Assembly (NCBI GenBank): GCA_002305415.1
Contig: DBQX01000089.1
Coordinates: 1-14,023 of the forward strand
Reading direction: 5' to 3'
DNA: 14,023 nt
Source of the DNA: Actinomycetales bacterium UBA1383
GTDB taxonomy: Bacteria > Actinomycetota > Actinomycetes > Actinomycetales > Actinomycetaceae
Under the pieces are notes generated by a model that saw only the letters and a list, made by a program, of their open reading frames with translations, searched no databases and was not told the DNA's origin. A program made the position numbers and the translations under genes. Positions 7,254-13,984 of the stretch are shown here, piece after piece; the first letter of the stretch is position 1; each line of letters opens with the position of its first letter.

Positions 7254-7727
7254 CGGGTGGGGGGCCGGGAGGTGCTGGACTACCTGAAGTTCCTGAACAC
7301 CGAACTCGGGGAACTGCACGGCACCCTCGTGCTGGTGGGCGCGCACCTGGACGGCGGGCCCATCGTCACCGACCCCCAGATCGAAGCCCGCCTCCACCTG
7401 CTTCACCTCCGCCCGTTCGGTATCGAGGCGCGGGAGGAGCAGGTGGCCTGGCAACGGTTCCTGCGGGACGCCGAGACGATCCTGCTGCCCTACCTGCCGG
7501 CCACCCCGGCGGGCGCCCTGTCCCAGGAGTTCGCGGCTTACCTCTGGAAACGCACCCAGGGGTACCTCGGGGACACCGCGACCCTGCTGACGGATGCCAC
7601 CCTGCACGCCGTCGCCCGCGGCACCGCTCTGACCCGCGCCGACCTCGCGGCCGTGCGCCTCAGCGAACGCGCCGAGGCTGCCGAGAAGGACTGGGAGGCC
7701 AGGACCCGCCGGAAGGCCGCCTCGTGA
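7254..7727 (+). pseudogene. tniB: TniB-type transposition ATPase, C-terminal half only
   Basis: TniB proteins are AAA+ ATPases related to MuB and TnsC that help the TniA transposase choose and capture target DNA. The frame matches the part after the Walker B region: GREVLDYLKFLNTELGELHGTLVLVGAHL, then AWQRFLRDAETILLPYL and the conserved LWKRTQGYLGDTATLLTDATLHAV, ending ARTRRKAAS. Walker A and Walker B are absent, since the sequence before about 7254 belongs to the methyltransferase. No native start exists; GTG at 7257 is only a formal possibility. Its stop overlaps the next gene in GTGA at 7724-7727, as in intact tniB-tniQ pairs. ATP binding is lost, so function as a transposition regulator is unlikely. 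Family call is good from the pattern and neighbours, not from a search. Confidence 0.72.
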
Positions 7728-9253
7728 CCGGGCTGCTGCCGATCCGCTTCCCCCCGGCCCCCGGGGAGGCGGTGACCTCCTACGCCGCCCGCCTCGCCGG
7801 GGCCAACGGGCTGACCACCGCGACGCTGTGGACCCGGCCGCTGTGCTCTCGGCCCACCACCCGGGAGGTCACCCGCCTCGCTACCGCTGCCGGGATCACG
7901 ACCGCGGACGTGCGGGCGGCCACCCCGTTCCACTACCCGACGGCGGTCACCGGGACGAAGGCGAAGCAGTCCGGTGGGTGGCTGCTGACCACCCTGCCGT
8001 GGGTGTGCCCCACCTGCACCCCGGCCACCGGGATCACCCACCGCGACTGGGTCCTGGCGCTGCACCCGGTGTGCCCGAGTTGCGGGGTGATCCTCACGCG
8101 GGAGACCCACGACGAGCCGACGGCGGCGCCGGCCGCCCTGCTCACCCTCACCGCGGACCTGGCCGCCCTGGCGGAAGCGGCGATCACCAACGGGCCTGCA
8201 AGGGAACGGCTGCGGCGGCTGCGCCGCCTGTGCACCCTGGTGTCCCACACCCTCGACGACCAGTGGCCGCCCCCCACCAGCGACGACGACGCCGCGGTGC
8301 GCGCCGCCGCCGCCGTCACCCCGTGGGGTGGTCGCCCGGACTCCCACCCCACCGCCGTCGCTGCGGTGCTGCTGGCCGTCCAGCACACCTGGCGCAGCCC
8401 CACCCGGGAGGCTGCCCTCATCGGCGAGGGCTGGGAACGGCTGCGGTCCCGGCCGGTTGAGATCACCCACGGGGCGCCCAGCCACTTCCCCAAACGCCCC
8501 GCCGACCGCACCACCTCGGGTGCGATCGGGAACCCGGCGACGGTGCGGTGGACCCCGGACGGCTTCACCCGGGAGGACGCCGACCGGTTGGCGTGGGTGC
8601 GCCGCAAGGTGGACCAGCTCCGCCGCACCCACCGACTGGGCGCCCGGCACGTGCCCGCCCTGCTGTTCCTGCCCGGCGAGGACCCGCTCCCACCCGGGTC
8701 CTTATGGCGGGACCGGGCCGAGGCGGCCATCGCGCTGCACATGCTGCTGGACGCCCACCCGTCCGGGCGGGTGGGGTCCGCCGCGTCCGCGTCGCACGCT
8801 TTCGGGACCGCCCGTACCGAGTCCTCCCACCTCGTGGACGGCATCACCTTCGACGCCGGGCTCACCGACACCGACGCGGCCCTGCTGCTCACCACCGCCG
8901 ACCACCTCATCGCCGAGAACCTGGTGGACTACCAGCACCGCCGGGACGTGCTCCGCCCCCACGACCCCACCCTGTCCGTCCTGCTGCGCCGTCTGCCAGC
9001 CCTGCCCGCGGATCCGGGCTGGGGGCCCGCCGACCTGGCCTACGGGTGGATCTGGGTGCACCACACCCGTGGCCCGCTCTTCACCTCCAAGACCACCGAC
9101 CTGCCCACGTCCACGGTGCTGCGTTTCGGCCGTGCCCTGGACCCCGAGGTCCGCCTCGCGCTCACCGACCACGCCCACGCCCGCCTCGGTGAGACCCTGG
9201 ACGACGCCAGTCCCGCCGCCGTCGTTGTCCCCCGAATGTGGGACCTGGCATGA
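7724..9253 (+). CDS. tniQ: TniQ-family transposition protein, first copy
   Basis: TniQ/TnsD-like proteins recognise target or attachment DNA for Tn5053/Tn7-type elements. The 509-residue product starts VTGLLPIRFPPAPGEAVTSY, and the E..xSY..R pattern is typical for TniQ N-termini. The zinc knuckle is WVCPTCTPATG...WVLALHPVCPSC (about residues 89-124): two CxxC pairs, with Cys where family members usually have CxxH. The second CxxC knuckle seen in the next gene is missing. The C-terminal part has GWIWVHHTRGPLFTS and FGRALDPE, which recur in the next protein, so the two are distant paralogues. GTG at 7724 overlaps the tniB stop. It ends overlapping the next ATG by four bases (ATGA), so the genes are translationally coupled. 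Confidence 0.78.
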   Translation: MTGLLPIRFPPAPGEAVTSYAARLAGANGLTTATLWTRPLCSRPTTREVTRLATAAGITTADVRAATPFHYPTAVTGTKAKQSGGWLLTTLPWVCPTCTPATGITHRDWVLALHPVCPSCGVILTRETHDEPTAAPAALLTLTADLAALAEAAITNGPARERLRRLRRLCTLVSHTLDDQWPPPTSDDDAAVRAAAAVTPWGGRPDSHPTAVAAVLLAVQHTWRSPTREAALIGEGWERLRSRPVEITHGAPSHFPKRPADRTTSGAIGNPATVRWTPDGFTREDADRLAWVRRKVDQLRRTHRLGARHVPALLFLPGEDPLPPGSLWRDRAEAAIALHMLLDAHPSGRVGSAASASHAFGTARTESSHLVDGITFDAGLTDTDAALLLTTADHLIAENLVDYQHRRDVLRPHDPTLSVLLRRLPALPADPGWGPADLAYGWIWVHHTRGPLFTSKTTDLPTSTVLRFGRALDPEVRLALTDHAHARLGETLDDASPAAVVVPRMWDLA

Positions 9254-11157
9254 CTGCGCGGCTTCCCGTCACCCTCACCCCCCACGAGGGGCAGGCGCTC
9301 GACTGCTACCTCGAGCACCTCGCCGCCGCCAACGGCATGACCACCGCCGCCCTCACCGCCGCGCTCGGTCGGCGCGCCGTGACCCCCGTCGTCGGGCTGC
9401 TGGCCCCGTCCCGGCCCGTCGCCCGGCGGCTCACGGAGCTCACCGGGATGGCCCCGGCGTGCCTGCGGGCAACCACGATCGCGGCGTACGGCGGCGGCCG
9501 GCCCCTCGACCTCACCGGCCTCGACCCGGACCACCCCGACACCTACCGGGTCCTCGCCGCCCGCGGCTGGATGCCCGGGCAGGGCACCCAGATCTGCCCC
9601 GACTGCCTCGCCAACACCGGGGTGTGGCAGCTGCGGTGGCGCCTGGCGACCACCACGGTGTGCGCCGCCCACCGGCGGTACCTGACCGCGACCTGCCCGG
9701 GGTGCCGGCGGCCGTTCCGCGCCCAACGGCAGGCACCGTTGCGCCCGGACGGCGTCGGCACCAGCTGCGACAACCCGACCGGCAGGGGGCCCGCCCGGCA
9801 CTGCGACGCCGACCTGACCGCCCAGCCTGCCGCGCCCGCCACCGCCGGATGCCTGGCACGGCAAGACCGCCACGACGACGCCGTCGCCGGGAACGTCGTC
9901 GTCGTCCTCGGGGAGCCGGCCCCGGGCGAGGACTACCTCCGCGACTCCCGCTCCCTCGCAATCCTGCTCCTCCACCTGGCCACCCGGGACGGCGCCGACC
10001 AGCTCGCCCCGTGGGCCGGTGCACTGCGGGAGGAGGCCCAGCAGCGGTCCACCACCTCCCGCGGGGTGCGCTGGGGCATCCGCCCGCCCACCAGCCCCGA
10101 GATCCGCAGCCACGCCCTGACCGTCGCGGACGGGATCCTCACCGCACCCGACGTCGACGCCGCGGCCGCCGTCCTCGTGCCCTGGCTGGAGCTCACCCCG
10201 CACACCCCCGCCGGCGTCCTCGGGTGGCTCGCCGACCACACCGTCATGACCCCGACCCTCACCCGGGTCGTGTTCGCGGCCCGCGCCCCGCACCGGCGCC
10301 TGTCCCACCACCTCGACACCCGGCAGCCGCTGGCGCGCCTGAGGGCGGAGAACATCCCGCAGGTCATGCCCGGCGACCTCTACCACCGCCACCTCGCCGA
10401 GGTCATCGACCGCGGCGACGACACCGGCCGCCTCTTTGCCTCCATTGCCCTGGCCCGCACCCTGCCCGGGGTGGACTCCTGGGGCGCCGCCGCGACCACG
10501 CTCGGCCTTGCTGCAGACCTGGGTGTGGCCGCGGCTCGGGCGTGCTCCGCCCGACTACGCGTCCCACAAGCCGTGTTCACCGCGCGCCTCCAAAACCTCG
10601 CCGACGATCTGCCCGACATCGACCACCGCGACCGCGAGAACGCCGTCCGCGCCCTGATCCGGCGGCGCCGCTGGTTCACCGACTACGCCGCCACCCGGCC
10701 GGGAACCCGGCCCAGCAGCAAGGGGTACGCGATCACCTGGCTGTGGGTCCACCACGCCCACGGCCACCTGCTCACCAGCCCCGCCTGGCTGGCCCCACCC
10801 GACCGCACGGCCCGTGCCCGCTACCGCGCCTTCGAACGCGCCCTCACGCCCGAGGCCGTCACTCACCTCACCGCCCTCATGGTCGGACAGGCGCTCAGGA
10901 CGGCAGATCGCCCGGTATCTCGCCAACAACAGCCCCGACGCCGCCTGCCACCACCTCGGCCACTGGTGGACGGAACAGGAAGCCAACCACCGGGCCGCCC
11001 GGAATCCGTCTGCGGCCGTGGCCGCCGCCGAACCGGCCCTCCGCCTGTGCGCCCGCTGCCCCCTCCAGTCCGCGTGCGCCGACTGGGCCACCACCTTCGC
11101 CTACACCGGACTCGCCGCCGGCGCCGCCTACCGCCACGGCCGCCGGCCCGACGCTGA
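9250..11157 (+). CDS. Second TniQ-family protein; its last ~90 codons are out of the original frame
   Basis: The ATG at 9250 lies in ATGA with the previous stop. The start TARLPVTLTPHEGQALDCYLEHLA matches TniQ N-termini. Zinc ligands are complete: CPDC (about residue 116), VCAAH and CPGC (about 158), that is CxxC-CxxH-CxxC. The C-terminal motif WLWVHHAHGHLLTSPAW and FERALTPEAVTHLTAL parallels the first TniQ. Recognisable protein ends near 10885. Beyond that this frame gives low-complexity Arg/Pro sequence up to 11157, while the adjacent frame encodes WhiB-like modules. The true C-terminus is therefore near 10885, with either a lost stop codon or a frameshift that would join it to the WhiB-like part. 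Likely role is target-site recognition; with tniA absent it cannot act alone. Confidence 0.75.
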   Translation: MTARLPVTLTPHEGQALDCYLEHLAAANGMTTAALTAALGRRAVTPVVGLLAPSRPVARRLTELTGMAPACLRATTIAAYGGGRPLDLTGLDPDHPDTYRVLAARGWMPGQGTQICPDCLANTGVWQLRWRLATTTVCAAHRRYLTATCPGCRRPFRAQRQAPLRPDGVGTSCDNPTGRGPARHCDADLTAQPAAPATAGCLARQDRHDDAVAGNVVVVLGEPAPGEDYLRDSRSLAILLLHLATRDGADQLAPWAGALREEAQQRSTTSRGVRWGIRPPTSPEIRSHALTVADGILTAPDVDAAAAVLVPWLELTPHTPAGVLGWLADHTVMTPTLTRVVFAARAPHRRLSHHLDTRQPLARLRAENIPQVMPGDLYHRHLAEVIDRGDDTGRLFASIALARTLPGVDSWGAAATTLGLAADLGVAAARACSARLRVPQAVFTARLQNLADDLPDIDHRDRENAVRALIRRRRWFTDYAATRPGTRPSSKGYAITWLWVHHAHGHLLTSPAWLAPPDRTARARYRAFERALTPEAVTHLTALMVGQALRTADRPVSRQQQPRRRLPPPRPLVDGTGSQPPGRPESVCGRGRRRTGPPPVRPLPPPVRVRRLGHHLRLHRTRRRRRLPPRPPARR

Positions 11158-11506
11158 CGAAGTCGCCGATCAGGACACCCCGCCGCGGCTGCGGGCAAGC
11201 AGGGACATCATCGCCCGACACCTCGCGCGCACCCTCCTGGACGCCACCTGCGCGGATCATGCCCGCTGGTGGACCCAATGGGAAGCCGCGCACACCGCCG
11301 CCACCTCACCCGAGACCCGTGACGACGCCGCCCGGCCCGCGTTCGCGCTCTGCGGCCAGTGCGACGCCATCGACGTGTGCGCCTCTTGGGCCGAGACGGA
11401 CACCTACACCGGGCTCGCCGCCGGCGCCGCCTACCGCAAGGGCAGCCGAGTCGACCACACCCTCCGCTACGGCCGCCCAGAACGCAGGGGACCTCGACTG
11501 TCCTAG
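10814..11506 (+). CDS. Protein with two tandem WhiB-like Fe-S modules
   Basis: WhiB proteins are actinobacterial regulators that hold a [4Fe-4S] cluster with four cysteines (C...CxxCxxxxxC) and partner with sigma factor. This frame holds the pattern twice. Module 1 has AACHHLGHWWTEQEANH, then LCARCPLQSACADWA and YTGLAAGAAY. Module 2 has ATCADHARWWTQWEAAH, then LCGQCDAIDVCASWA and YTGLAAGAAY. The GLAAG turn stands where typical WhiB proteins have GxWGG. Real sequence starts about 10890 (GRQIARYLANN, parallel to RDIIARHLART in module 2). The only upstream start in frame is GTG at 10814, without a ribosome binding site, and its first ~24 codons overlap tniQ coding sequence in another frame. It may be the C-terminal part of a TniQ-WhiB fusion. 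Fe-S binding is inferred from the cysteine spacing. Confidence 0.65.
   Translation: MPATAPSNAPSRPRPSLTSPPSWSDRRSGRQIARYLANNSPDAACHHLGHWWTEQEANHRAARNPSAAVAAAEPALRLCARCPLQSACADWATTFAYTGLAAGAAYRHGRRPDADEVADQDTPPRLRASRDIIARHLARTLLDATCADHARWWTQWEAAHTAATSPETRDDAARPAFALCGQCDAIDVCASWAETDTYTGLAAGAAYRKGSRVDHTLRYGRPERRGPRLS
11102..11437 (+). repeat. Internal duplication of the WhiB-like module
   Basis: Bases 11102-11134 and 11405-11437 are the same 33-base sequence with one mismatch (A or G at the ninth base), encoding YTGLAAGAAYR twice, 303 bases (101 codons) apart. The surrounding modules are alike in protein but more diverged in DNA. This points to an old tandem duplication with strong conservation or local gene conversion of the GLAAG segment. 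Confidence 0.8.
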
Positions 11507-11758
11507 GGTGCGATCACGCCCACGGCCATGGTTCGCCGCCATGCTCTTGGAGTCGCTGCCGTGGCCGGGCCTCGCCGTCGACGCGACACCCCGTCGTCCG
11601 GGCCTGCTGCACCGGCACGGCCAAATGGGCGGCCAGCAGGGGGCCCGGAGGGTGAGGAAATCCGAGATTACGCTCACCACACCTGTAACCGGCCGCGACG
11701 CCAAGCTTGGCGCGTTCCGTCCCACACAGGGGTGAGAGCCGGTAGTGTTCTCGATACC
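11507..11758. other. Non-coding gap with nested dyad, before the TIGR04255 cassette
   Basis: No gene is supported. GC content drops visibly from left to right. A perfect 14-bp palindrome CGCCAAGCTTGGCG lies at 11699-11712. It is nested inside CACACCTGT (11678-11686) and ACAGGGGTG (11726-11734), which are reverse complements at 8 of 9 positions and share almost the same centre. This could be an operator or a worn transposon end. TAGTGT at 11743-11748, 10 bases before the next ATG, could be a -10 element giving a leaderless mRNA, because no ribosome binding site is visible. Confidence 0.45.
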
Positions 11759-12550
11759 ATGACAGCGGAACAAGGACGAGCCGGCGAAGAGCCGAGCCGC
11801 GTTGAGTACAAGAACCCGCCCATCGTCGAGGCGGTTTGCCAGTTTGACTTCGTGCCGCCGCTTGCGTGGAGTCCGATCATCCCCGGAATGTTCTTCGAAC
11901 GAATTCGGGCTGAGTATCCGGAGAACCCCGAGATACAGCAACGTGTCCAGGCAAACGTTGAATTCGGAGCAGATGCTGCTGGTCAAACGCAGTTCACTGT
12001 GGGGCACGGTGATCAAAGACTAATCTACAAGAATTAATCCCGCGACCGGTTGATTGTCCTGAGCCCCTCTTCCCTAAGTGCGAACTCCTTGCCTCCGTAC
12101 GAGGGATGGCCCGCACTCTCCGCACGATTTCGATCAATGCTTGAGAGGACGAGGGAAGTCCTTCGTGGCGCCCAAGTCGGTGCCGTCACGGTTCGATACA
12201 TCAATCGCATAGTAGTTCCGGTGACCGAAGAAGCCACCCCAGAATGCTGGTTCAACGTCCCCTATCGAGTTGTCGGCGGGAGCAGCTCGTCCTTAGACTC
12301 GGTATTCCAGCGTGTTGAGGTGACGCTTCCGGACGGGATCAGTAAGGGCGTCCGCACGTTTGCCAGTGTGGACCTGCAAGAGGGTGACGTCGGGGGACGC
12401 CCATTCCTCCTGGATCTTGAGTTCCGTCGTACTCTGGCTGAGGGAACCACAATCGATGATGCACTTGCGGTCGCAACTGAGCTAAAGGTACTGGAGAACG
12501 CAGAGTTCGAAGCTTGTATTACGGACAAGACGAGGGAGCTGTTCCGTTGA
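11759..12550 (+). pseudogene. TIGR04255-family protein gene interrupted by one in-frame TAA
   Basis: TIGR04255 is a sporadically distributed family of unknown function, about 250 residues long. The frame starts at ATG 11759 and reads VEYKNPPIVEAVCQFDFVPP, the typical N-terminus. After 92 codons it meets TAA at 12035-12037. The same frame then continues without a shift as SRDRLIVLSPSSLSANSLPPYEGW and VRYINRIVVPV, both family features, to the TGA at 12548-12550. The whole span is 264 codons, the expected length, so a single substitution (for example GAA or CAA to TAA) explains the break. Restart at TTG 12050 could yield a 166-residue C-terminal piece. Composition is clearly less GC-rich than the tniQ genes. 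It is the first gene of a tightly packed cassette of three. Confidence 0.75.
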
Positions 12551-12933
12551 GTGTTGCCGAAGTAATTCCGAGACACTGGGCAAACTATGGGGCCGTGGTC
12601 GGCACTTCATCACATCACGCAATCCGGCCGGGCGCCGCTTCGTTGAGAGCAGTCCAATCGCAGCGCATGGGCGCGGAGCTCAGCTCGAGAGTGTCGAGCC
12701 TCAGCGGTCAATGGCTCGAGAGGGAATGGGCGGCGATGCAGCGTGGCTTGGCAGACACGCTATTACGTAGCTCGCCTAAGCCAATCGAGACTTTCAGCTG
12801 GTTTGAGACGTCTCCCGACGCTGTCTATCCGTCTGCTTCCGTGGTCGAGGTCCTCGATGTCGAAGTGACTGAAGACAGCTCGGCAGACGCATTCGCTTTT
12901 ACCGACACTGACTTTGATGTTTGGTACTTCTGA
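12547..12933 (+). CDS. Small protein of unknown function, middle gene of the TIGR04255 cassette
   Basis: I do not recognise the family. TTG at 12547 overlaps the preceding stop in TTGA, so translation is probably coupled. The product has 128 residues and begins LSVAEVIPRHWANYGAVVGT. A central polar stretch (SQRMGAELSSRVSSLSGQWLEREW) could form a helix. The C-terminal third is acidic (VLDVEVTEDSSADAF) and ends DTDFDVWYF. No signal peptide, membrane segment or metal motif is visible. Two bases separate it from the next gene. A longer start at TTG 12514 would run into the TIGR04255 reading frame and is less likely. The function can only be guessed from its neighbours. Confidence 0.65.
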   Translation: MSVAEVIPRHWANYGAVVGTSSHHAIRPGAASLRAVQSQRMGAELSSRVSSLSGQWLEREWAAMQRGLADTLLRSSPKPIETFSWFETSPDAVYPSASVVEVLDVEVTEDSSADAFAFTDTDFDVWYF

Positions 12934-12935
12934 GG

Positions 12936-13460
12936 ATGAGCTCAAACTCACACATCGAATTGTCGGAAGAGTGGTTTGTCGAGATAGGGGATCCTCTCCA
13001 TCAGGGGGACCTTCTGATCAATTTCCCACTTCCTGCCATGACGTCCGACCCGGGAAGTAACGCGCTGGGGCTTTCGAGGGCGAACATGAACGTGATTGTC
13101 GTGACGCAGTCATGTGACATCCCTAAGGTCGCTCAGACCGAACTGCTGTTGGCGTCCGTATTCGACTACGCTGACCTGGAGAAAAAGGGTGACGTATTCA
13201 AGTCGGCCGAATTTCGGAAGTCTCTCAGCCGCGGAACGAACTTGTCCGAGTTTGCGCTGCCTCCGCGGCCTAAAGGCAACGGCCAGTTCATGGTCGTCAG
13301 TTTTCGAAAACTGCATGTGGTGCCAAAATCGTATGTTACGTCCAATGTAGTCGCAGGCGCACTCAGTTTGAGGAGCCCGTACAGAGAATACTTCGCGCAA
13401 GCCTACGCCCGGTTCATGATGCGAGTAGGGTTGCCGCTCCCCCTGCCCGATATTCGCTAA
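12936..13460 (+). CDS. Unknown-function protein with QSCD motif, third gene of the TIGR04255 cassette
   Basis: The ATG at 12936 is two bases after the previous stop, so it is probably read by coupling (GAGG sits directly against the ATG). The 174-residue product has a hydrophobic strand followed by QSCD in MNVIVVTQSCDIPK (about residues 49-62) and a conserved-looking tail SPYREYFAQAYARFMMRVGLPLPLPDI. I recall both motifs from uncharacterised bacterial proteins but cannot name a family or activity. The Cys-Asp pair after a buried strand could be an active or metal-binding site; this is speculation. It ends convergently, overlapping by two bases the stop of a decayed minus-strand frame. It shares the lower GC of the cassette, which suggests transfer as a unit. 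Confidence 0.7.
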   Translation: MSSNSHIELSEEWFVEIGDPLHQGDLLINFPLPAMTSDPGSNALGLSRANMNVIVVTQSCDIPKVAQTELLLASVFDYADLEKKGDVFKSAEFRKSLSRGTNLSEFALPPRPKGNGQFMVVSFRKLHVVPKSYVTSNVVAGALSLRSPYREYFAQAYARFMMRVGLPLPLPDIR

Positions 13461-13675
13461 GGGTTTCGCATAGACCGCAAACCCCAGTCCCCGACCGAGA
13501 GACCCTTGTACCGCCCGTCGGTGGCAAGCGTACCCACCGAGTCCCTGAGGATGTCCTTCGTCTGTCGCGTTGTGTACTTGGCGTTGAGATGCGGCTCGTA
13601 CACCACATCGCGGCCGTCCGGTCCGGCGCTCCGCTCGATGTTTCCACCCCGCCGTCGCCCCGTGAGGGAGTGATA
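13457..13675 (-). pseudogene. Decayed C-terminal coding fragment, unidentified
   Basis: On the minus strand an open frame follows a stop at 13676-13678 and reads GPDGRDVVYEPHLNAKYTTR, then QTKDILRDSVGTLATDGRYKGLSVGDWGLRSMRNP before TAG. The composition and amino-acid pattern look like real protein, but there is no good start codon and only about 72 codons. Another minus-strand frame, beginning with ATG at 13710 (MFVIREHPNSVSITPSR), may be its former N-terminus after a frameshift. I do not recognise the family. It probably marks the remains of an earlier gene. Confidence 0.4.
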
Positions 13676-13808
13676 CTAACGGAGTTTGGATGCTCCCTGA
13701 TGACGAACATCGCGACGACCTCCTGGACTTACCCGCCTTTCGAGGCCCCTCCCTTCCACCGGTCCCATGGCGCCCTCGAGCGGAGCAACACAGGACGGGG
13801 GGTCGTAG

Positions 13809-13949
13809 GTGCACGGAGAGATCGAGTCAGTCATTGCGGTGGGCGACGACTTCGGGGTTCTCGCGATCGTCGGATCCCTCGTGCTGCAGGGTCTGACCTC
13901 CCACCGCGACCTCAACCATGACGAGACCCAGACCCGCCGCGATCTTTGA
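13809..13949 (+). CDS. Possible small membrane-associated protein, 46 residues
   Basis: GTG at 13809 is preceded by a G-rich stretch (GGGGGG at about 13796-13801) that could serve as ribosome binding site. The product starts VHGEIESVIAVGDDFGVLAI and continues VGSLVLQGLTSHRDLNHDETQTRRDL. The segment FGVLAIVGSLVLQGL could span or touch a membrane, and the tail is polar and charged. No family is recognised and the length is short, so this is a tentative call. It might be a phage- or island-type small gene. Confidence 0.35.
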   Translation: MHGEIESVIAVGDDFGVLAIVGSLVLQGLTSHRDLNHDETQTRRDL

Positions 13950-13984
13950 GCAACCCGCTCCCACGGGCCAGATTCTTCAAAGAT
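13942..13984 (+). terminator. Possible hairpin at the end of the small ORF
   Basis: ATCTTTGA at 13942-13949 and TCAAAGAT at 13977-13984 are exact reverse complements, with an inner CCCG/CGGG pairing between them. The left arm includes the stop codon of the small frame. There is no U-run, so termination is uncertain. Bases 13985-14023 show nothing further that I can support. Confidence 0.3.

Noticed and set aside
6773..9253. A single 826-codon frame that would join methyltransferase and TniQ
   Set aside because: It is open by chance. Between about 7251 and 7723 this frame is nonsense while the neighbouring frame encodes TniB, so it is not a real fusion.
8328..11735. A 1135-codon plus-strand open frame overlapping both tniQ genes
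   Set aside because: It is low-complexity Pro/Arg/Ala sequence in an alternative frame of GC-rich coding DNA. The other two frames carry zinc motifs and WhiB-like modules.
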